From: Streptomyces sp. NBC_00620
GTDB lineage: Bacteria; Actinomycetota; Actinomycetes; Streptomycetales; Streptomycetaceae
Assembly: GCF_026341825.1 (NCBI RefSeq)
Contig: NZ_JAPENY010000002.1
Coordinates: 1,583,001 to 1,647,000 of the forward strand
Length of the DNA: 64,000 nucleotides
Direction of reading: 5' to 3'
Positions 40,758 through 52,700 of the stretch are shown in pieces. The stretch's first letter is position 1. The number at the start of each line of letters is the position of its first letter. The notes below the pieces were generated by a model. It searched no databases and had not been told where the DNA came from. It was given only the letters and a program-made list of their open reading frames with translations. A program made the translations under genes and the position numbers.

Positions 40758-43700
40758 CTATCGCGTGGCGAGCAAGCCCAGGAGGAACGCGCGCAAGTCG
40801 TCGTCCTGGTACCAGTCGCCGGTAAACATCGCCTGAATGGATCTTGCGAGGGTGTCACCGGTTTCCGGTTGCGTCTGCTGCCGGGACAGCAGGCGGCTGA
40901 GGGCGCTGCGCCGCATGCGGCGGGCGCCGGGGCGGCCGGTGTGGGTGCGCGTGAACCAGAACGCCCGCTGAGCGGCGTCCAGGTCCCCGATGTGCTGGGC
41001 AAGGTGCTGCGCCAGGGCATGCCCGGCGGTCCCCAGCCCGTCGTCTGCGAGGTCGGCGACCGTGATCCGCTGCCCCTCCGGCTCGTAGCTGCCCTGTGTG
41101 CCGCCCACAGCGGTCACGCGGCGCGCGGCGGGGGTGTTGAGCCACGTGCGCGGGATGAGGTGTTGCACGCCCCGCACTGCCCGTTCGGCGTCCGGATCGG
41201 TGTCCGGGCCGAAGACGATGCCGGCGTTGCCCTCGGGGCCCATCTCACGGACGTCGGCGAGGGCGGCCGCCACGGCGTCGGGCACCGCGGCGGCGTACCG
41301 GGTCCGCAGGTCCCCCCACTCGCGGCGTGCGTCCCTCAACTCCATGCGGGCCGCGGTGATCTCGACCTCGAGGTCCGGGTCATCGGGGATGGTGGCGCCG
41401 CTGCGGGCCGCCTGCAGGTTGACGAGGCGCCGCTCGCTGGTGGCCACGTGGTTGTCGGCGAGCTGCAGCGTGGCATGCGGGTCGTCGCCGAAGTCGTCGC
41501 CGAGGGCGGCCGCCAGACGACGGGTCACGTCCTGGTCGACGTCGTTGCCGGCTGCCCGCAGGGCAGCCATGTGGCGGAGTGCTGTCAGGCCGGGACCGCC
41601 ATCGGTCGCCCGGTCGGGCGTCCACTGAATACGGTCCGACCGGTCCGGGAGCCGTCCGGCAGCAAGCTGACCCCACGTGGTGGGACGCCACCAGGTGACA
41701 CGGCGGGAGGCTTGGCCGAACCGTCCGGGCTCCGGCATCAGCCCTGCCCAGTGGGCGACCCGGGCGGCCATCGACTCGCCGTCCGCCGCGGGCAGGTTGA
41801 CGGCACGGTGCAGGCGGGCGAGGCGCCGGGACTCCGGCCAGTGCCTTACCCGGGTCACCAGGCGGCCGATGAAGGCTCGCAGCCTTGCCAGGCGTTCCCG
41901 GCTGTCCTGCCACTTCTCCGCGATCTTCCGGGCTGCGGCCTTGACTATCTCCGCGAGGCGTTTGGCGAGACGGATGAGGAGGGCGACGATCCGGGCGAGG
42001 AGCCCAGGCTGCCGTCCCGCGGCCGGTGATGCGGCGGCGATGCGCTGCGCGATCCGGCGGGCGGTGGCCTGCCGGGACCCGTTGAGATTGCCGGTCAGAA
42101 GACGTGCGATCCTCTCGGCGTCTCCGGCGTTGAATCCGGCTGCCTGAAGCTGCTGCAGGAGTGTGTTCACGGCATCGTTGGTGTGCCCCGCGACGGCGCG
42201 CGCCACGTCCCTGTCGCCGTCGGCGTCCGGACGTGTCTGGCGGTCGCCGATCTGGTTGGGGATGAGGCGCAGCAAGTCCCGCGCCCGTGCGGCGAGTTCC
42301 TCCTCGGTCTCGTCTGGCAGGGGTTCGAGGTCGTTGATGGTGCGCAGGGCTGCTTTCACGGTCGCGGTGTGGGCGTCCTGCCGCGCCTGCTTGAGTGCCG
42401 CCTTCGCGGCGTCCCGCTCGGGCCCCGTAATGCCTGCGGCGTTGAGGGCGTCGTTCGCCTCCTGCCGGGCCGCCTGTCGGGCATCGCGCAGGGCCTCGGC
42501 GGTGAGGCGCTGGGCGATCTGCTCGCGCAGGGCGTGGATGTCACCTGGGGGTTCGGTACCGGCAATCGCTTCGTCGATGATGCGCGCGGCGACCGCCCGG
42601 GGGTGGTCGGCGACGATCCGGTCGGCGGCGGACTGCGGGATCGGGTTGGGGTCGCGGGGGGCTCCGGCCGGCGGAAGGGCCGGGGTGGGCCGGTTCCGCT
42701 CGTACACGTTGACGTCACGGCCGTTGTGCAGCCCGAAATCATGCACGTTGCCGTCGTCGTCAACGCCGGTGAGCTGCATCCACCAGCCCTGACGATGCGG
42801 CGGGCTGATGATCGTCAGCCTCCGGTGACCGTTGAACTGGTAGCCGGTCCGGGAGACCGGTGCGTCGATGACGTCGCCCACCCGGAGGCTTCCCGGGAGA
42901 ACCCTGGCCACGGGCAACATCGGCGCGTCCGGCGTGCTCGAGGGGGCCGGGCTGCTCGGGGTACTTGGAGCGCTCGGGCTCGGCGTGTTCGGAGCGGCAG
43001 GGGCCGGCGCATCGTCGTCGACGTCAGGCGGGGTGGGGGCCTCGGGTTCCGCCTCGGGAAGCAGCCACACGGGCATGGCTCCATGTACGACCCGGCGCCG
43101 CCACTGCTTGTTCTCGTCCTCCAGGAGCAGGCGGCGCACACCGCCAGGGCCTTCCTCGGCATCGATGACGCGGAAGACCCGCACCCGGTCGCCGCGGCGT
43201 TCGTCCGGCATGGCCACCATGTCGCCCTCGCCGAGCTGCGCCACGTTCGACGGACGGGGCCGGTCGAGGCCGGCGGGCGGGGTCCGGCCAGCTGCCTGGT
43301 CGAGGTGGTCAGCAGCCCGCAATGCGGCCCGTCCTTCCGCCGTCGACGGATCGGCAGACGCGCGGAGTTGCGTAGCGAGCGCGGTGGCTTGTTCCGGCGT
43401 GACGGGGAGGTCCGAGGTGATACGGACCGCAGCCTGATGTGCGTCCGGGTCGTCGTCCGGGCCGTCGGCCTGGTCATCGATGACGGTCCGGTCGCCCATC
43501 GTGAGTTCCGGGTCGCCCGTCGTGCCGGTGACGGGATCCACGGGTTGCGGCGGGTCATGAACGGTCAGGTCGTCGTCCGTATCGGGGGCGTCTTCCGGCC
43601 CCAGTTCGGGACTGCTCGAGTCGGAGCCCTGGGCCCTCGGAAGGACCGCGGAAGCATCCAGGTCGATCTGCCCCATCTCGCCCGTGGTCGTGTCGGCGTA

Positions 43701-46700
43701 CTCGATGGTGACCCGGTCGCCGTCGCGCCTGGTGCCGGTCACGGAGACGGTGGCGAGTTCGCCGTCGAGGTCCAGGACCACGACGTCGCCCTCCTTCAGG
43801 TCGGCGGCGGCCGGGTTGTCGATGCCGGTCACCGCGGCTGTGTCGGGGGCGTCGTCGCGGACTTCACCGGAGACACGGAGGTCTCCGGCGCTGCGCGTAA
43901 CGGTGCCTTCGGCAGTGGTGATGGTGACGCGGTCGCCGTTGACCTCGTCGACAGGTCCGAGCAGGGCGCCATCGGTGTCGGTGACGACGTGCCGCGGGGT
44001 CACGCGCTGACCGTACGCCGTCCAGCCGTCGGGGCGGTCGCCGCCGGTCACCGTGAGGGCGGTCGGCGGGAGCGCATCGTCGGTGTCGCCGTTGTCCCAG
44101 CGCACCGCCACAGTGGTGTTGGTGGCGCCAGTGATGGTGCCCTCCCGGCGGCGAAGCCCGTCGACGCCGATGACGGTGCTGCCGGGGAACAGGCCGCGGC
44201 CGTTGCGGTCCGCGGGGATCACGTCGGGCAAGCTGCCGGTCTGGACGCTGCTCTGGGCGCCGCTGACCGGTGACCCGGGCACGACGTCGTCGGGCGCCTC
44301 CGCACGCGCCACGGTCGCGTTCAGCGGCGTGAAGACGTTCCCGGCCTTGCCGGTACCGTCTGGGTTCTCGGTGACCCAGGTCCGCCACATGTGCTCGGTT
44401 CGGCCGCGGCGGGTGACTTCCACGCGCACGGGCGAGGTGAAGACGTACCCGGCTCGAGTGACAGCGCGGCCGTTCTTGGTGGCGCCGTCCATACGGACCA
44501 TGTCACCGGGTACCAGGTCCCCGACCCGGGCCCAGTGTGCGGGCTTGCCGCCGACGGGCTCGGGCGTGCCCTGTGGTTCCTCTGCCGGGGCTTCTGGGGT
44601 GGCAGGTTCTGGCGTGTCGGGCGCACTGTCCGGGGTGGGCTCCGGGCGCGGTGTGGGGGGCGGGGTGGGCGACGGCTCCGGCTGAGGCGTGTCCTTCCGG
44701 TCGTTCTGCTCTTCCTCACCGGGGCGTGGCCGGCGGAATGCCGTGGGCCGTTCCGGGGTGTTGCGGAAGAAGAACGAGTCGAATATGGACTGCCTGGTCG
44801 GCTCCTCCTTGGATGGGTCGGTCTCCTCAATCCGTTCCTCGGTCCTCACGCTGTAGTCCGAGCCGTTCGTGAAGGGCCACGTACCGGTGCGGTTGGATTG
44901 CCGCGCTTTCAGGGGCTCCCTAGCACGACCGCGGTTGGTCACCGGCCGGTCGAAGTCAGCGACGCTGAGAGCCGTGATGTCGTCGCCGGGCTGAACGTCC
45001 TCCACATCGACGGGAATCGTGTAACCGTCCGCCTCCTGCTGCGCACGCCACGCGTCGTAGTAGCCGTCAATCGCGCTTTCCTGAAGGTGTCGGCGCTGGG
45101 AATCCCGCTGCCAGAACTTGTCCAGGCCCTCATCCGCGCCGCGATCGGTCATCTGCCGGGCAACGGTGGCCCCGAGCGATTCCCCGTCGGGCCCCCGGAA
45201 GGCAAGGGCGCGCTCTGCGGCGTCCGGCGCGTCCCACAGGAAGGGGCGGCCGTCCTCGTCGCGGACACCTTCCAGAACACGCGCAAAGGCAAGCGCATCC
45301 TCGCGGTTGAAGGCATGTGCGAGCACCTCCATCGAACCGGGCGCGTACACCCTCCAACCATCGCCATTCGGAAGCCATTCCATGATCGCCAGGCGTCCGC
45401 CTTCGGACATTTCCAGCGTCGGGCCATTGGCAGTTATCGCCAGATTCTGCGGATCCACGGCCATGGTGGGGTGGCTCGGCTTATCCAGCTCACCGCGCCT
45501 GATCCGCTCACGGATCTCGTCGACGTTGGTGAAGCGCGGTGCGCCCGTACCCATCTCCGCCACGTCGTCGGCAACGCCCGCCTCCGGTACGCCGTCGGGA
45601 GCGACGTCGGGCTCCGGTACATCGTCGGGAGCGACGTCGGGCTCGGGAACGGTGTCGGTGTTCGACTGCGCGGCCGCGGCCTGCTGCGCCTCGTACTCCT
45701 CCTTGTAGCGGCGCTCTTCAGCGCGGCGCTGCAGCTTGAACTGGTTGAAGGTCTGGCGGCCGCCGTTGTTGTCGAACCACTCGAGCAGCTCGGGGCTGGC
45801 GTACTTCTCCCACAGGCCGAAGGCGGACAGGCTTCCACCCGAGAACAAGTCCCGCTCGCTGGGGAGGCCATCGGCGTACTTGTACTTGCGCTTGAAGAAG
45901 TAGCCGTTCGTGAACTCCAGAGCGGCCTGGTAGCGGGCCTCGTCGATGTCGGCGAACTCCGCGCGCAGAGCCTCCTCACGGGTGCGCTGGGGACGTGTGA
46001 AGTCGGTGTTCCCGAAGCCGAGGGCGTCGTCCATGGCCTTGCCGCGGCGCTCCGCATCTGCGGCGTCCGCCGGCGGGGTGTCCGGCACGGCGTCGCGGAC
46101 GCGCTGGTCGGGATCGTCACGGCGGTCCATCTCCGCCATCACGCGCAGCATGTCGTCTTGGGTCAGGGGCTGACTGACGAGCTCGTCGAGGTCGAGGTCG
46201 CTGAGCTGCGTCAGGTCCTCAGGCAGCTCAGGGGCCGCCGTGGTCGCACGCTGCTGCTCGAAGTCGTCCCGGGCGGCGCGGAGAGCACTCGGCAGGTTGC
46301 GGCCTTCACTGTCACGCCACTGCGCCACGGTGCTGGGGCCCCACGCCTGGTGCCAGTCGAAGGGCTGCCCGTCGCTGCCGGCGAGCGCCTCGAACCGTCC
46401 GGCGAGTGCGCGGGCCTCCTCCTGGTCGTCGGAGGTCAGCGTGATGCCGGGCAGGTTGGTGCCGTTGCGGGCCTGTGCGAAGCGCCACAGGGTGCTGCCG
46501 TCGTCCTGCGGCTCGGGCCACGTCACGAGTCCGCTCTCGGGGGACAGCGTGAGGCCCTCACGGTCCGCGGCCTGGGTCAGAAGGGCGCGCCGCTCGGGGG
46601 TGTCCTCGGCCGGGCTGAGGCCGTCGCCGTTGCGCCAGGCGTTCCGCAGGGAGGCGACGCCGCTGTGCCGGGGGCGGGATCTGCCGCCGTCACTGTCGTC

Positions 46701-49700
46701 GTTGCCCGTGGTGGTGGGGTCGTTGGACTCCGGCAGGTTCAGGCGCGGCAGGCCGGGCCCGCCAGGACCGCCCCCGGGGCCGCCGTTGCCGCCCCCACGT
46801 TCGCGGCGACGACGCCGACGCCGTTGCCCGTTCTCGTCAGTCTCGGGTGCGTCCTGTTCGTCGTCGGCGCTGTCGGGGCCGTCGTCGTTGCTGCTCGAGT
46901 CGCTGCTGTCGCCGGGTGGTTCGGGCGTGCCTGTGCCGCTGGCGTCGGGCTCGCCGTCCGGGTCAGCCGCCTCGCCGTCGATGTCCCCGTTGCCGTCGCG
47001 GCGCTCCTCGTCGTCCTGTCCGCCGCCCTGCTGGTCGTCGTCTTCGTTCTCCGGGGTGCCCTCTTCTTGGGTCTCGTCGCGGCTGTCGTCGTCCTGTCCG
47101 TCGCGGTTCTCTCCGTCGACGCGCTGGTTGTCGCTGTCGTCCTGCTCGCCGCGGGCGATACGCGCGGCCCGTCGGAACAGGTCGGCCGCGTGCTCGCCTT
47201 GGGGGCCCGCGAGTTCGTACTGCTCGGCGAGCGCGTCCAGGCGCTCGCCGATACCGTCGAACGCTCGCGGATCGTGGTCGCTTCGTGCCAGTGCCCCTTC
47301 GATGTCGTGGCGAAGCTGCCGCATCTCGGGCAGGGAACCGCCGTCTGTGACGTCGGTTGCTTCTTCTACCAAGCGCAGCATGCGCAAGGTCCGTATGGTC
47401 AGCGTGGCCACGTCCGCGGGCGGCGCCTCGGAGACGTGGGTGTCGCTGCGCTCCAGGTCATCCACCGGCACGCCGTGCTGCACCAGGGGCTTGCGGTTGA
47501 CATAGTGGAATTCGACGTCCGCGACCCGCATGGTGTTGTGCGGATCGAGGCCGATGGGTGTGTCGTAGATCTTCTTGATCACGCCCCGGAGCCCGGGCTG
47601 CGGGGTGTAGGAGACCGACTCTCCCTCCGCCAGCGGCTCCCCGCCGGGCCTGTCCGTGTCGTCGGGTGCCGCGTGTGGGCTGTCGTCGGGTCCGTCGGGA
47701 CTTGCACCGACGTTCTGGAAGTCCGGGTGGGCGAGGGCGGCCTCTGCTTTCCTGTGTGCGGCCGTGGCCCACGACTTGCGGTTTCTGGTCTCGTGCGGCA
47801 GATCCGGGTTGGCGAACTGCCCCTCGAGCCACGCGGCCTCGTCGCGGATGCGGCGGAGGTCGCCCTGCAGGTCATCGCTGTTGCCGTCCCCCACGCGCCG
47901 GATCAGCACGCCGAGGTGCAGGATCCGCTCCGGGTCCTCAAGTCCCTCCAAACCCCGCAGGGTGGCGATGTCGTCGCCAATGTCGGCCATCTGGAGACGG
48001 AGTTCGTGCCGCCACTCCGGCGTCGGCTCCGGCCGCGTACGGTCATCGGCCCACGCGAACGTGTCGTCGGGGCGGCTCAGGAAGAGGGGGCTGATGTCCG
48101 ACCGTGAGCCGTTGAGGTTGGCGACGGAGACGACCATCGTCCCGTTGTCGTTCCGGTTGACGCCGGTGACGCGCATCGGGGCCCGCCACGCCACGGGGTA
48201 CGGCCTGCCGTCCCGGCCGCTGTGCGTGATCGGCACGCGGATGATGTCGTTCTCGGCGACGTCGTCGCGGTCGCCGAGAACCCATCCGTCGGGGATCTCC
48301 CTTCGGGCCTGGTCTTGCTGGGCTAGCCGGTCGGCCTGCTCGCGGCGGAAGTCGTCGACCCGAACGAGGTGCGCCACAGCACCATCCCGGGTGGAATGCA
48401 TCAGGCCTGACGAGCCGCCATCGGCGTGGTTCCACTCCCACTTTCCGCCCAGCTTGCGGACCGTGCCGACTTCCGGCCGGCCGTCGACGTTCACGGGGTA
48501 GGCCCCGTCAGCGTTCCGTTTGCCGATCTCCGCCCGTGCGAGCGCTTCGGCCTTCTCCCGTGCCTCTTTCTCCCGCCGCCTCTGCTTGTCGTTGTCGTTG
48601 CTGCGCTTACGGGCCTCGTCCAGGAGGGCTCCTCGCCGGGACCCGATTTCGCGCGCCACTTCACTCGCTTCACGAATGGGCAGTGACGGCCCTTCCGCAC
48701 CCCTCACGACGTGCCGCAACCGCCACGCCTCCATGGCCTCCAGCTCGGCCGCGATGGCAGCGTCATCCATGTCCGCCGGCGACGTCTCCCCGATCGGGGC
48801 GGGTGGCACCTCGAGGGTGTCCGTGGACGAGTCGGCGGTTCTGGACTGCTCCGGCCTCTGCCAGGCGTCCCACTGCTCCTGAGTGAACCGCTCTACAAGT
48901 CCGCGCGGCGGCATCGTGACGGTGTGCTGGCTCTGGTCGTTCTCCCACCTTTGCCGGTCGTCGTTCCAGCGCAGGCTCTGGTACGTCACCAGCGTTCGGC
49001 CCTGTTCTCCGGACGCCGAGGAGGCCCGTCCGCGGAAGGTGCCGTAGTACGTGGCGAGGCTGCGCTCGCGGTCGGCGGGGTTGTGCGCGTCGAAGCGGAC
49101 CAGGTCCCCGTCATTGAGATCCCACGGGTGGAACAGCGTGCCGCCGTTGGGGCCGTCCCCCAGCGGCTGCGGGTCACGGTCGGGCAGTGCAGCAAGGGCC
49201 TGGTCCAGGGCCTGACCCAGGTCGAGGAGGGCCGACCGCGCGGCAAGCGCCTCGGCGGCGTCGGGCACCAGGTCCGGGCTCAACCGGCCGAAGACGAAGT
49301 CGAGTTGCTCACGGACGCGCCGCAGGTCTTCCCGCGCGTCACCTGTGGGCGGGTCTCCGGCGAGGATCCCCTCCAGGGACTGCCGGATCTTGGCGTGGTC
49401 TTCGCGGAGGCGCCGGACGCTGTCCTTGTCCTGTCGGGACAGGCCGGCGAGGCTCGGGAGCTGCGGGAGCTCTGGCAGCCCGTCGAGGACCATGCGGGCC
49501 GCCGCTGTCTCGTCGCCGACAGCGTTATCGGCGGCACCGTTGGCGATCAGGTCCGGTGGTCCGAACTCGTCAGTGGGCCGCGGGGCGTTCGGGTCCCCAC
49601 CCGCGGCCGGAAGCTCGTCCTGGCCGAAGTCCTCCGGCCGCATCTGCTGCCAGGGCATGCCGCCGCCGGCCTCGCTGCGCTCACGCTCGGGCACCGTGCC

Positions 49701-52700
49701 GGGCTTGGACGCGCCGAACGTGGCGTCGGTACGCGGCACTTCAAGCGTGACGTCCTCGTCGCCGCGGCGGCCGGACAGGATGACCTGGCCCATGCCGTCG
49801 CGGCGCACCTCAGTGACCTCGAGTGGTTCCGACCAGCCGGTGATTGTGCGTCCTCGGCCGGTCGGGGACGGGCCCAGTTCGGGCACGCGGATAGTGTCGC
49901 CCGCTTGGACGTCGTCCCACGCCGAATGCTTCCAGCCCTCCCCGGCCCGCTCGTTGCGCGCGTCGTTGAGCTTGTTGAGCGCGGTGATGGCGGCCGCGCG
50001 GGTTGGGACGGTGAGGGGGGTGTCGACGCCCTTGTTGGGTGTGCGGCCGTCACGGTCGACGAAGCTCCACTTCCCCTTTTTCTCCTGGTAGACGATGCCG
50101 ATGGGCGCGCCGTCCCTGCCCTGGACCTGCTCGGCCTTCTTCGCGGCGAGCCGGGCCGGGTCGCGTACAAGGCCAGACTGGTCGCGGCGGTTGATCTCGT
50201 CTCGTTGGCGGGCATAGATCCGGGCGGCCTGAGTTTCGGTCAGAGCACGGATGCGGGCGGTGACTTGGCGGCGCACGGTCCGGGCCGTCGGGTCGTTGCC
50301 TTCTGGCAGGGTGGCGTTGCGGAGGTGAGTGAGCTCCTCCGTAATCTGCTCGTCCCGCATCACAATGGGGTCGGTGGCTCCCGGGCGGGGGGTGCCGTCG
50401 TCGGCCGGCTCGTCGAACATCGTTCTGATCTCGCCGCCGCGGCGGCGGGCGAGAACGCTGTCGTACGGCGTGGAGCCGCGGGATTGCAGGCGCAGGTTCT
50501 TCGGGCCGATCGAGTCGACGGTGTCCCAGCTCCGTCCGGTCCACACCTCGTCGCCCGGCTGGAAGTCGGTGACCGCCCAGGTTCCGGCCGGGGCGGAGTA
50601 GCGCCCCTTGAGCTGTTCGAGTTGCTCCTCAGAGAGCTCCGGCTTCTCGGTGCTCTCCTCAGGGGCCTGGTAGGCGACGTTCCGCCCATCCAGCCACTTC
50701 TTGAGCTTCTGCACCCTGTCGTCGCGGCGGGACAACGTCATGTTGCTCTGCAGGTAGAAGAACCGTGGCTTCGTCCTGTCCCTGCTGGCCTTGAAGCCCA
50801 GGCTTCGCAGCACGGCGAACCATTCGTCGCTGACCATGCCGTTCGGCGTGGGGAAGCGGACGACGGTCCCGGTGCCGCTGTGGTCGATGGTGATCTGGTC
50901 CGGGGCCGTGGTGGGCTCGGCGCCCGCCGGAGCGTCGGCATCGTCCGAGGCCGGGGTCTCCGCCTCCGGTCCTTCGATCTCCGGGTCGTCGTCCGCCGGC
51001 GTCTCGCCCTCCGGGGCGTCCGTGGACGGGGCATCGCTCTCCGGGGCGTCTGCGTCGAGAGTGTTGCCCTCGGGGGCGTTCGCCTCCGACGCCTCGGAGG
51101 CTTCCTCGTCGGGGTGCAGCACGCGCAGCTCGTTGTCCGGGTTGAGGAAATGCTCCCGGCCGTCCTCGTCGACGACGCGTACGCGTCCGCGGCCGGTACG
51201 CACGGGCTTGTCGGCCACGGTGTGCGTGCGCCCGTCTGCGGCGACGAACCGGTCCCCGACCTCGAAGTCCAGGGGTGCACGGGTCTGCGGGGGGCGGAGC
51301 TTGCTGGTGTCGCGGCCCTCGGCGGCGGCGATCATGTCCGGCGTGCCAGTCGGGTCGTCCGGCTGGTCATACGGGTTGTCCGGGTCCGCAAACGTCGGCT
51401 GCGGGGCGTCAGCCTGGTCAACGTTGAACAGGCCACCGGGCTCCTCCGCGGGCGCCTTGGGCTTCGGCTTCGGCTCCTCCTTCGGCTTCCGGCCGGCACG
51501 GCGGGCTTCCTCCGCCTCGAGGACCCGCAAGCGGGTGGTGTCGACGCCATCGAGCTGTCCGCCGTTGGCCATCTCCCGCTCCATCAGGGAGACGATCTCG
51601 TCGCGGATTTCGCCGTCGTCCATCGCGGACGGGGCCTTGGACGCGCGTGCGGCCGCCGCTGGTGCGTTGACCTCGTCGGGGCTTAGCGTGACCTCGTCCG
51701 GGCCGTCCGGGGGCGGGGTGCTCTCGTCGGCCGCGGCCTGCGCGGCGTCCGGCCGCCAGGGGCGGAATCCGTTCTTGGTCCGCAGCTCGCTGGCCTGGAA
51801 CGTCTCGGACCGGCCGAGCGGTGCGTCGTCGTACAGCGGTTCCTTGCGCACGTTGATCGTGCCGTCGTCGTTCCCGCTGATGACGATGTACGTCTCGCCG
51901 AACCGGGTGGTGACCGGTTCGCCGACGCCAAAGCGGCCAGCGATGTCGCGGCTCACGCCCTGTGGAGTCCGGTAGTACGTGAGCCTCCCGTTGGCGTCGG
52001 TCTGCTGCTGAAGGCTGGGATCGTAGGCTTCCGGCTCGCCTGCAGGCTCGGCGTTGCTTGCGCCTTCCCCGCTCTCGTTCCCGCGGCGCTCCAGCTCCGC
52101 CTCGATGGCGGCCATGCGCTGCCTGCGGGCCTCGGCGACGTTGTCGGTCTCGTACGACGAGCGGGTGCGGGCGAGCTCGGCCTGCTCTGCGCGGAGTTGC
52201 TCGTCGTCGAGGTCCGCGACGGGCCGGCGGGATCGCAGCTGCGCCAATCCCTGCTGCTCCTGGGCAGCGGCCCGGCGTTCCCGCTTTTCCTTGATCGCAT
52301 CCGCGGTATGGCCAGCGAGTTCCTGGTCGAAGACCTCAGTAAGGGAGCGATTGTCCTCGGAGCGCCAGTCCGTGACCGACAGGTCCGGGTCAGAGAGATC
52401 CAGCGGTTCGCCATCCCGGCCGCGGACCGCAGACGCGACCAACTGGTTGACGACGTCCTGGGCGTCGCGCTGCCTCGCGAACGCCCGCCCGAACGGCGTG
52501 GCGTTGCCAGTGGCGACAAGCTGCCACAATCCATCTCGTCGCTTGGCGAGAACGACCTGTCCGTCCCCGGCCAGCTTGAGCTGACGATTGGCCAGCAGGA
52601 CGTCGAGGTTCTTCTGATCCCTCGGAGACGCGGTCTCCCGCAGGGTTGTCCAGTGGGTGCGAACGTCCTTGAGGGTCTTGAACCGTTGCCCCGGTGTAGC

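Noticed and set aside
44391..51686. Very long plus-strand open frames (over 900 codons) opposite the giant gene
   Set aside because: They lie antisense to a frame with consistent codon bias, lack recognisable domains and ribosome sites, and arise because stop codons are rare in GC-rich antisense frames.
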